Assembly (NCBI RefSeq): GCF_036226885.1
Contig: NZ_CP109027.1
Coordinates: 5,208,001-5,272,000 of the forward strand
Length of the DNA stretch: 64,000 nucleotides
From: Streptomyces sp. NBC_00663
GTDB taxonomy: Bacteria > Actinomycetota > Actinomycetes > Streptomycetales > Streptomycetaceae
Direction: 5' to 3'
Shown here: one piece after another, positions 10,324-16,929 of the stretch
Numbering within the stretch: the first letter of the stretch is position 1
Layout: every line of letters begins with the position of its first letter
The notes under the pieces: generated by a model
Told to the model about the DNA's origin: nothing
Databases searched by the model: none
What the model saw: only the letters and a program-made list of their open reading frames with translations
Position numbers and translations under genes: made by a program

Positions 10324-11709
10324 TCATCGGATGCGGCGTCGGCGACGTGCGCGGGCCGTGCGTCGGTCCTCGGTCTCAGTTGTGGTCTCAGTCGGGAGTT
10401 CCGGGCCCGGCATGAAGTGGTCTCCCATACGACGCATGGCGTCCTTGGAGAGGTGGGATCTGCCCTTCACGTAGCGGCGGGTCTGGCTGATCTGGGTGTG
10501 GCGGAGGATCTCCATGATCGTGGGCATGTCCACCCCGAGTTCGTTGAGGATCGTGCCGGCGGTGTGGCGGCTGCCGTCGTAGAGGCGGCGGTCGTCGATT
10601 CCGGCTTCCGCGAGGAGTTCCTTGAATTCCTCCCAGTCCTGGCGAGGGTCGAGGGGGCGGCCGTCCGGCCGCGCGAAGACCAGCTTGTGTTCCTCCCACG
10701 AGTCGCCGGCCGCGATCCGCATCGCTTCTTGCTGGGCTTGGTGCTCGCGCAGGTAGGGGATGAAGGGTGGCGGGATGGGCACGGGGTTCTGGCTCTTCTT
10801 GGTCTTCGGTCGGGTGAAAACGAGCCCGCCGCCTTTGCGCTCGGGGCAGACGCTCGCGTGCCTGGTGCAGCCCTTGGGGCAGGGCTTGGGGCACCCGCGT
10901 TTGTAGCTCTCGTGACGCTTGCAGCCGGGCGGGCACGGCTCGAAGCGGTGGAGGCGCGCGCCGCACGCGTGGGGGTCCTCGCAGCCGTGGCGCCACGTGA
11001 GCCGCTGGAGCTGCCACCGGGGGTGGAACAGCTCGTCGTCGAGGTCGACGTACGGCCACCGCAGACCGAGCGTCTCGCCCTGGCGAAAGCCCATGCCGAC
11101 GCCGACGCACCACCGCATGAAGGTGGGGCGCCTTGCTGCGGCTTTCAGAAAGGCCTTGGCCTCTTCTTTGGTGAAGGGGTTCGCCTCGGTCTCGTCGACC
11201 GTTGGCGGGTCTACCAGGGTCGCCACATTTTCGACGATGAGGCGGCGGCGGTGGGCGATTTTCAGGGCGCGAGAGAGGATGCGGTGCACCTTGAGGACGT
11301 GGGACGGTGCGTGACCCTCGTCGAGCATGACGCGGTACATCCGCTCAAGATGTTCCGGCTGGAGCTTGTCGATCCGGTGCTTGCCAATGCCCGGGATGAT
11401 GTCGTTGCGGGTCTTGGACCAGTAATCGTCCAGGGAACGCGGCTTGAGCTTCAGGGAAGCGATGTCGGTGAGGTAGGTGGTCATCCACTCTTCGACGGTG
11501 GGCTTGCGGCCGGCCTTGGGGGCGCGGCCCTTGTCGCGGAGGGCTTCCAACTCGCGGACCTTGCGCTTCACTTCAGCCTCGGTCCGGGCCCGGCGGTGGC
11601 GGCGGTCGGGGCTGCCGTCGTCCTTGACGCCCATGGTCACGCGGCCGTGCCACCAACCGTCGCTGCCCTCGTAGATGGACGACTCCATGTTCGCGTTGCG
11701 GGGGCTCAT
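10324..11709 (-). CDS. int: tyrosine-type site-specific integrase
   Basis: This 461-aa recombinase integrates and excises the element at tRNA-Thr. An AP2-like arm-binding start (WWHGRVTMGVKDDG), a core-binding helical domain (about 70-170) and a catalytic domain follow in order. Visible active-site residues are Arg209 (GFRQGE), Arg381-His382 (SRHTAG), His404 (LRHTQ) and the nucleophile Tyr413 (TRRYVKG). A Cys/His-rich insert at about 243-288 with eight Cys interrupts the catalytic domain. I chose the ATG at 11,709 because GGAGGAG lies 5 bases upstream; a start four codons earlier would overlap that site. It is transcribed with xis from the right. Confidence 0.93.
   Translation of the reverse strand: MSPRNANMESSIYEGSDGWWHGRVTMGVKDDGSPDRRHRRARTEAEVKRKVRELEALRDKGRAPKAGRKPTVEEWMTTYLTDIASLKLKPRSLDDYWSKTRNDIIPGIGKHRIDKLQPEHLERMYRVMLDEGHAPSHVLKVHRILSRALKIAHRRRLIVENVATLVDPPTVDETEANPFTKEEAKAFLKAAARRPTFMRWCVGVGMGFRQGETLGLRWPYVDLDDELFHPRWQLQRLTWRHGCEDPHACGARLHRFEPCPPGCKRHESYKRGCPKPCPKGCTRHASVCPERKGGGLVFTRPKTKKSQNPVPIPPPFIPYLREHQAQQEAMRIAAGDSWEEHKLVFARPDGRPLDPRQDWEEFKELLAEAGIDDRRLYDGSRHTAGTILNELGVDMPTIMEILRHTQISQTRRYVKGRSHLSKDAMRRMGDHFMPGPELPTETTTETEDRRTARARRRRRIR
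10371..10389 (+). repeat. 19-bp repeat near left end (copy 1)
   Basis: CGGTCTCAGTTGTGGTCTC is found here and again at 28,630-28,648 in the same orientation. This copy is inside the 3' end of int, 92 bases from the attL core. Each copy itself holds GGTCTC twice. Possible arm-type integrase site, by inference. Confidence 0.55.
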
Positions 11710-11773
11710 GTGCTCCTCCATGCGGGAGGCGGCCCCGGACTGGTGGTCCGGGGCCGCCTCGGGTGTGCGTGGG

Positions 11774-11971
11774 TTAGTTGGGCAGGGGTTCGAGGTTGTT
11801 CACGTAGGCCTCAAGGTCGCTTCGGCGGATGCGGCGGGCGCGACCGCGCTTGACGTACTTCAGGGACCCTTCGGCCATCAGCTCGTAGACGGTGGAGCGA
11901 CCGAAGCGCAGGACCTTTGCGGCTTCGGTGGGGGTGTAGAGCAACTGGTCGGGTGCGAGGGCGGTGTTCAT
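11774..11971 (-). CDS. xis: excisionase / MerR-type helix-turn-helix protein
   Basis: This 65-aa protein is a single winged-helix DNA-binding domain: LYTPTEAAKVLRFGRSTVYELMAEGSL, then a basic wing KRGRARRIRRSDLEAYV. Proteins of this kind next to AICE integrases act as recombination directionality factors. An AGGAGAG site lies 8 bases upstream of the ATG. It ends 64 bases before int on the same strand, so the two are probably one transcript starting in the repeat-rich region to the right. Confidence 0.9.
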   Translation of the reverse strand: MNTALAPDQLLYTPTEAAKVLRFGRSTVYELMAEGSLKYVKRGRARRIRRSDLEAYVNNLEPLPN

Positions 11972-12393
11972 CAGGTGTCTCTCCTCGGAGGCTGCTCGGG
12001 GTGCTCTGAGAAGTTCGGGTGATGGGTGCGGCTGTCCGCGTCTGTCCGAGGCGCGGATTTCTGCGTCATCGCGTCACATACGTCATTCAGGCCTCTGAGC
12101 TGGGCTTATGTGGTGACGCGGATAGTGCAGGGCGTGTCACAGGGCGGGGGTGGGCTCTGTCATCCGTGACACGGATGACGCGGGATGACGCAGCGTTCGG
12201 CCGTCTGCGTCATCGCTGGAGCCGCTGGTCAGGGACCGGTTTCGTGGGGCTGGTGACGTGGGTGACGCAGCGTCTCTCTTCTTAGGAAAAGCAGAGGGGG
12301 TTGGTGTCTGTTGTGGTGCGCCGCTCAGGACGAGAAGAAGGAGCCGCTGCGCGGCACGTCTTGTGCAGCGGCGGCAGGCCGCCGCAACAGCAA
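11972..12393. promoter_or_regulatory. xis-int promoter region with TGACGC repeat cluster
   Basis: No gene is supported. The hexamer TGACGC or its complement GCGTCA occurs seven times between 12,063 and 12,268 (12,063, 12,071, 12,113, 12,176, 12,186, 12,207, 12,263), often in the longer form ATGACGCAGCG or CTGCGTCATCG. Several copies form inverted pairs, as around GTCATCCGTGACACGGATGAC. Such iteron-like clusters mark replication origins or operators. The position between the replication operon and xis-int fits either. Confidence 0.55.
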
Positions 12394-12423
12394 GAAGAGC
12401 ACCCGGCGCGGGGTGCTCCTCTT
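12394..12423 (-). terminator. terminator of the replication operon
   Basis: A GAGCACCC (12,397-12,404) / GGGTGCTC (12,411-12,418) stem with a 6-base loop is followed, in the leftward direction, by CTTCTTGCTGTT. It lies 24 bases past the stop of the ATPase gene. Another GC-rich hairpin (CCGCTGC... GCAGCGG) lies just beyond. Confidence 0.65.
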
Positions 12424-12446
12424 GCTTGTGCAGTTCAGAGGCGCGG

Positions 12447-13928
12447 TCAGAATGCCGCTTCCTGCTGGTGCGAGGGCTCGACCGTGGGGCGGGTCATCTC
12501 GATGTAGCGGGCTGCGCTGGTGCGGCCCCAGTCGATGAGGACGCCCCGTGCCGCGAGGGTCGGCTGTAGCCGCTTGAGCCGGTCGGAGAGAACCTTGCCG
12601 GTCGTGGGCCAGCCCTTGGGCAGGGGACGGCACTCCTCGCCGCTGTAGAGGCTGGTGAGGCAGTGCAGCCACTCCGATGACGTCATCCGGACCTCGGCGC
12701 CGACGTCGAGCCCCGCGGCGTGCTCCAGAACCGTCTGAGCCAACAGGTCGCCCTCGATGACGTCGTCGTTGAGGTCGTCGAGACTCGCCCGGTACGCGGC
12801 CAGTGCTCCCCAGCCGGTTGCCGCATCGAGCTGGGCGCACAGGTGGGCGAAGTCAGCCATCCGCAGGTCGGTGGGGGTGTCCGCCTGCGCGGCCCGCACC
12901 CTCACCGTCAGGTCCAGCAGGGAGCCGAGAACGACGGGGAGGATCTCCGCGTACTCCGTCCACAGCTCCGCCTCGGTGCGCCGCACCTGGGGCCGCACGA
13001 GGCGCAGCGGCAAGAGGCGTTCGGCGAGGTCGGGGCGGATGACGCCGACGTCGATCCCGGTCAGCAGCATGGGGCGCCGGTAGCGGGAGCGCACGACGTC
13101 ACCATCGGTGAACAGCGCGCGCTTGATGCTCTCGGCACCGGTCACGATGCAGCACATGAGGTCGGACAAGTCCGGCGGCAGGTGGGAGAGGTTGTCCAGC
13201 GCGGTGACCCATCCGGCGGCAACCGCCGTGATCATGTTCTCCTCGTCCTTCGGGGCCCGACGCAGGTCGCCGCTCATTCCCTCGATGATCCGCACGAGCA
13301 TCCGGCCGCCGGTGGACTTGCCGGCGCCCTGGGGGCCGGTGAGGAACGGGGCGGGAACGGGCACGGACGGCTCCAGGCAACCGATGAGCCAGGCGAGGGC
13401 CAGGCACTCGGTCTCCGCGTTGGCGAAGTTGCAGAGCCTGAGCAGGAGGTCGATGCCCTTGCCGTTGGTGTCCTTGACGGGCAGGGGCAATTCGCCGGTG
13501 AGCTGGGTGCGCCGCCAGCAGACCTCTTGGGGGTCGGGGGTGCGGATGTCCCAGCCGGTGGGGTGGATGCGGACGGACTTGCCGTCGGTGCGGCCCAGGT
13601 CCAGCCATGTGGCCCCGTCGTACCCAGGTGCCACGCGAATGTGGGTGGGCTGTACGTCCTCGGTCAGGGCGAGTGCTTCGATCAAGTCCAACGCCTCCTT
13701 GAGTGCTGTGCCGTTGAAGACGCCGACCCCGTCTTTGAAGAGGCCGACCATGAGTTCTTGGCGGTGGCTGCCGGTGGTGCCCTGGGAGCGGATGGGGCGG
13801 GCGACGGGGTGGCCGTTCTTCTGTGCGTAGACGGTGCCGTCGATGGTGCGGAAGTAGCGGAAGTGGGCTTGCGCGTAGTCGGTGATGATCTGGCGGGCCG
13901 GAGTCTTCTCGTCCTCGGACACGGTCAC
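12447..13928 (-). CDS. AICE replication ATPase/helicase-like protein
   Basis: This 493-aa protein has Walker A TGPQGAGKST near residue 200 and a following ATPase region with ALDNLSHLPPDLSD (Walker B-like). A sensor-like stretch RRPMLLTGIDVGVIRPDLAERLLPL resembles the primase-associated SF3/DUF927-like ATPases that follow prim-pol genes in AICEs. It should unwind DNA or load replication proteins during replication of the excised circle. The GTG start at 13,928 makes a GTGA overlap with the prim-pol stop, so the two are translationally coupled; the next GTG is only two codons later. It is last in the operon, before a terminator. Confidence 0.82.
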   Translation of the reverse strand: MTVSEDEKTPARQIITDYAQAHFRYFRTIDGTVYAQKNGHPVARPIRSQGTTGSHRQELMVGLFKDGVGVFNGTALKEALDLIEALALTEDVQPTHIRVAPGYDGATWLDLGRTDGKSVRIHPTGWDIRTPDPQEVCWRRTQLTGELPLPVKDTNGKGIDLLLRLCNFANAETECLALAWLIGCLEPSVPVPAPFLTGPQGAGKSTGGRMLVRIIEGMSGDLRRAPKDEENMITAVAAGWVTALDNLSHLPPDLSDLMCCIVTGAESIKRALFTDGDVVRSRYRRPMLLTGIDVGVIRPDLAERLLPLRLVRPQVRRTEAELWTEYAEILPVVLGSLLDLTVRVRAAQADTPTDLRMADFAHLCAQLDAATGWGALAAYRASLDDLNDDVIEGDLLAQTVLEHAAGLDVGAEVRMTSSEWLHCLTSLYSGEECRPLPKGWPTTGKVLSDRLKRLQPTLAARGVLIDWGRTSAARYIEMTRPTVEPSHQQEAAF

Positions 13929-14764
13929 ATCCCCAGTGCGGTGCGGGCGTTGGTCCACGCGTCGGTGCAGTGCCGGGCCGTCTCGCCCTTGGCCCGTGCG
14001 GCGGTGAACAGCCGGGCGACGTGCGTTTCGGTGAGGCAGCCGCACCGGCCATGGGTGGAGAGCACCGCGAGGAAGGTGCGGTAGACCGTCGCGTGGATCT
14101 CACTGCGGGCTTCCGTAATGCGCTGCTCCGCCATGGCGAGACCACGGGCGAGGTAAGTGGGCGTGCGGTGCGGGCAGGCGCCCCGAATGCCGGGTACGGG
14201 CGCTGTGAGTCTCTGTGGCGCGCCGAGAGGCTTGGGTGCCTGCTTTACCGCCAGGGAGCGCACAACGTCCGGCAGGGGCGCCGTGGCGCCCTCGCCGGGA
14301 GCAAGCCAACGGGCGTACTGCATAAGGGACTTGACGTCCACGCCGGGCCGAACCGCGTTGGATGACGGCATGGTGCCCCGGTAGATCCAGTGCTCGCCCC
14401 GCGTCGTCGGCACGGTCCGCGTGGCGGGCAGCGTGGCGCGAGCCCATTCGATGGCGCCTGTGCTGTCGAGGTCGACGACGGTGAGGCCTGCGCCGCCGGG
14501 GTGGTAGGCAACAGCCGCCGCCTCACGCCACGCGCGCGCCCACGCCGGGGAGTTGAGGACGTCAGGGTCTGTGGTGGCCGCCGCCCATCCGTGGCACGGG
14601 GCCGGGCAGGTGCAGCGGCCGGGGGTCCGCATGTTCGGCCGTCCCCCGCACGCGTTTCGCGTGCAGGTGGGGCAGTTCCCGAACGGCAGCTTCCCCGCCC
14701 GTAGCGGCAGTACGGGCAGGCCGCCAGCGGCGAGACGCAGAGCGGTCATAAGGTGCTCGTTCAT
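13925..14764 (-). CDS. bifunctional DNA primase/polymerase (prim-pol)
   Basis: This 279-aa protein matches the prim-pol family found in AICEs. The start AAGGLPVLPLRAGK is typical, followed by a Cys-rich patch (CPTCTRNACGG and CTCPAPCHGW) likely to bind zinc, then the catalytic acidic motif LTVVDLDS, then GEHWIYRG with the conserved His, and PGVDVKS. It should synthesise primers or extend DNA for replication of the element. The ATG at 14,764 overlaps the methyltransferase stop (ATGA), and its own stop overlaps the downstream ATPase start. Confidence 0.87.
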   Translation of the reverse strand: MNEHLMTALRLAAGGLPVLPLRAGKLPFGNCPTCTRNACGGRPNMRTPGRCTCPAPCHGWAAATTDPDVLNSPAWARAWREAAAVAYHPGGAGLTVVDLDSTGAIEWARATLPATRTVPTTRGEHWIYRGTMPSSNAVRPGVDVKSLMQYARWLAPGEGATAPLPDVVRSLAVKQAPKPLGAPQRLTAPVPGIRGACPHRTPTYLARGLAMAEQRITEARSEIHATVYRTFLAVLSTHGRCGCLTETHVARLFTAARAKGETARHCTDAWTNARTALGM

Positions 14765-15840
14765 GCGGCCACCTCCCACGTCTCGTGTGGCCTGGTCGTG
14801 CGGGAGCGCAGGAGGAGTGCGTAGGCGTGGCGGCCCTGTCGGGGGACGACGCCGTTGCCGATGATGCGGAGTTGCTCCTTGCGGGGGATGTCGGGCACAG
14901 CGGTGACCCAGCCGGCTGGCAGGCCCATCATCCATTCCGCGAACGCGGGAGACAGCCGGCGGTTGCCTCGGGTGCCCGGCTCGGTGGGGCAGGGCGCGGC
15001 CTGGCCGGTGACGTGCTCCCATCGGCGGATGGCCGGCCCGTAGTCGATGCCGTCCGTCGAGATCCATGTGCCGCTGTAGGGCAGGCGGTTGACGACGAAT
15101 TCGTTGAGCGGGCGGGAGTTGTGGTCCATCAGGTTGGAGGCGCCGGACTTCCAGTCCCGTGCGGCCGGGGTGGGCAGCAGCGTCACGTTTCCGGCGGGGG
15201 TGCCGGCAGGCGTGTCACTGCGGTGCGCAGGTTCATCCCGCCCTTGCGCTTCGGGCTGGTGCCGGGGCCACCCGTGCCGTCCGAGGTGGTCGGGGTCGGC
15301 ATCAGCGGGATGGCCAACTGCGAACCAGCGGTCGCGTTCGTGCGGGGCGCCGGTTTCGGGGTCACCAGCTCGTACACATGTCCACCGGACGTCATACCCG
15401 ATCGCGGCCAGGTCCGCGGCGACGACGTCCAGCCCCCGCGAGCGGAGCGCCGCCACGTTTTCCAGGAACACGAGACGCGGTCGAATGTGGCCCACAGCCT
15501 CAGCGACGTTTTTCCAGACTCGCGACCACTGGCCATTGATCCCGTCCTTCCGTCCAGCGTTGGAGGTGTTGCGGCAGGGGAACCCGGCACTGATCACGTC
15601 CGGCCGGTACAGGGCACGAACCCACTCCCAGTCGGCGCGGGTGATGTCCCCGAGGTTGGGCACGCCCGGGTGCCGGTGGGCGTGCACGGCGGCGGCGTAG
15701 GGGTCGTTCTCTGCGAAGGCGACGACCTGGCCGCCGATGTGGGCGCGTACGGCGGCTTCCAGTCCGCCGTAGCCGGCACACAGGCCGACGATGCGGGCCG
15801 GCGTGTCTGGGGCTCGCCGGATGTCGGTGGGTTGCGTCAT
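14761..15840 (-). CDS. DNA (cytosine-5-)-methyltransferase in replication operon
   Basis: This 359-aa protein has the SAM-binding motif GLCAGYGGLEAA (19-30), the catalytic loop AGFPCRNTS with Cys89, FLENVAAL (motif VI), a target-recognition part, and a C-terminal RIIGNGVVPRQGRHA (motif X). The ATG is preceded by GGAGG 8 bases upstream. No restriction endonuclease gene is adjacent; the partners are replication genes. It may mark the element's DNA against host restriction, a solitary-methyltransferase role that I infer from context. Its catalytic motif reads PCRN in place of the usual PCQP or PCQD. Confidence 0.9.
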   Translation of the reverse strand: MTQPTDIRRAPDTPARIVGLCAGYGGLEAAVRAHIGGQVVAFAENDPYAAAVHAHRHPGVPNLGDITRADWEWVRALYRPDVISAGFPCRNTSNAGRKDGINGQWSRVWKNVAEAVGHIRPRLVFLENVAALRSRGLDVVAADLAAIGYDVRWTCVRAGDPETGAPHERDRWFAVGHPADADPDHLGRHGWPRHQPEAQGRDEPAHRSDTPAGTPAGNVTLLPTPAARDWKSGASNLMDHNSRPLNEFVVNRLPYSGTWISTDGIDYGPAIRRWEHVTGQAAPCPTEPGTRGNRRLSPAFAEWMMGLPAGWVTAVPDIPRKEQLRIIGNGVVPRQGRHAYALLLRSRTTRPHETWEVAA

Positions 15841-15948
15841 GCTGGGAGACCTCCAACAGGTCTGTAGAGGACTGGAGACAAGGGCGACCCCGGTTCTTGG
15901 CGGAATGGGGGGTCGCCCTGCCTGTTGCCGATCCAGTAGGGGGATGGT
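15841..15948. promoter_or_regulatory. divergent promoter with 10-bp inverted repeat
   Basis: GGGCGACCCC (15,882-15,891) and GGGGTCGCCC (15,909-15,918) form a perfect inverted repeat with a 17-base spacer. It sits between the leftward methyltransferase/prim-pol operon and a rightward small gene, so it is likely an operator or mRNA hairpin controlling replication. Confidence 0.5.
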
Positions 15949-16251
15949 GTGTCTGAGGATCTGATCAGCGCTCGACTGCACGCACGGATTCAGCGGGACT
16001 TCCCGGACCCCGGTGCAGCGAAGGGGATAGAGGGCGCACTGCGGAAGCTCGCGGAAGAACTCCAAGACTCCCGACAGGACATGGAGCGTTTGTTGGCGGC
16101 AGCGGTGCTGTCCGCGAACGGAGACGTAAACGCGTTCCGCTCAGCAGTCCGCGTTGCCCGGGTGGACTGGCGTGACCTGCTCATGGATGGCGGGTTGGCC
16201 GACGAGGACTGGCCGGGTGTTCTGGATGAGGAACTGGGCAGCCGCCGGTAG
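15949..16251 (+). CDS. small acidic AICE protein, unknown
   Basis: A 100-aa protein starts at GTG with GGGGA 4-8 bases upstream. It is mostly helical by composition (LARIQRDFPDP, EGALRKLAEELQDSRQDMERLLAAAVLSANGDV) and ends in WPGVLDEELGSRR. It reads against its neighbours, divergent from the replication operon and convergent with the membrane protein gene at its right. No domain is recognised. Codon pattern is normal for the element, supporting a real gene. Confidence 0.65.
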   Translation: MSEDLISARLHARIQRDFPDPGAAKGIEGALRKLAEELQDSRQDMERLLAAAVLSANGDVNAFRSAVRVARVDWRDLLMDGGLADEDWPGVLDEELGSRR

Positions 16252-16258
16252 CCCATGA

Positions 16259-16726
16259 TCAGCCGTAGAACCTGTTCCGCTTGATCACTGCCTTGCGGAT
16301 GTTGACGGTCGTTCCTCCGCCGTGGCCGCGCGTGCCGAGCACCTGCACGGCGAACCATCCGCCGAAGATCACGGCGGCGAGGACGATGAGCTGAGTGATC
16401 AGCGCAGTGAGCGCGGCGATGAACGTGGTCAGCAGAAGCAGCCCACCGCACACGGCGAGGAACCCGACGCCCCCAAGGGCAACGTTGACGGCCGCGCGGG
16501 AGACGGGCGGCTTGGCGACCACCGGTTCGGGCTGCATGGGGTTCATGGCGTAGCCGGTGACGACGCGGCCGTCGGGCAGGACGATGCTCGCCACCGCCGG
16601 GACGTGGCCCGGCTGGACGGGCACCATTGGGGCCGCCGGCTGAACGACGACAGGCTGTATCGGGGTGGGCTGGTGGACTTCCACGGCCCGCTCAGCGGCC
16701 GTGGGGCGGGCAGGTTCGGGGTACAT
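16259..16726 (-). CDS. small two-helix membrane protein, Spd-like
   Basis: The 155-aa protein has a Pro/Val-rich N-terminal half (PTPIQPVVVQPAAPMVPVQPGHVPAV) and two adjacent membrane helices, NVALGGVGFLAVCGGLLLLTTFIAA and ALITQLIVLAAVIFGGWFAVQVL, ending in a basic tail (NIRKAVIKRNRFYG). The ATG at 16,726 has GGAAGGGA about 8 bases upstream; longer readings run into the repeat block. Its place directly after traB suggests a plasmid-spread (Spd) type protein that helps distribute DNA between mycelial compartments, an inference from position and topology only. Confidence 0.7.
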   Translation of the reverse strand: MYPEPARPTAAERAVEVHQPTPIQPVVVQPAAPMVPVQPGHVPAVASIVLPDGRVVTGYAMNPMQPEPVVAKPPVSRAAVNVALGGVGFLAVCGGLLLLTTFIAALTALITQLIVLAAVIFGGWFAVQVLGTRGHGGGTTVNIRKAVIKRNRFYG

Positions 16727-16750
16727 GCGGAATCCCTTCCGAACGCGGGT

Positions 16751-16929
16751 CAGGGAGGCAGAGACACCCCCTTCCGGGGGCGCTATGGAGGGGGTCTCGG
16801 GGTCTGACCTGGGGTGCCTCCCTGCCTCCCTGAGTGATAATTCGTGCAGGTCAAGGCCAGGGAGGCGGGTCAGGGAGGGGTTCAGGGAGTTCTCCCTGCC
16901 TCCCTGACCCGGGGCGGCTCGCCTCCCTG
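16751..16929. repeat. octamer repeat cluster next to traB (putative clt)
   Basis: CAGGGAGG or its complement CCTCCCTG occurs seven times in 179 bases (starts 16,751, 16,817, 16,825, 16,858, 16,871, 16,899, 16,922), with one-mismatch copies at 16,883 and 16,891. The cluster begins right at the traB stop codon. In Streptomyces plasmids the TraB translocase binds clustered 8-bp repeats (TRS) at the cis-acting transfer locus clt near traB, so this is a strong candidate. Confidence 0.65.

Noticed and set aside
12325-12840. Additional minus-strand ORF overlapping the end of the replication ATPase gene
   Set aside because: Arg/Gly-rich shadow frame extending through the terminator hairpin; no ribosome site.
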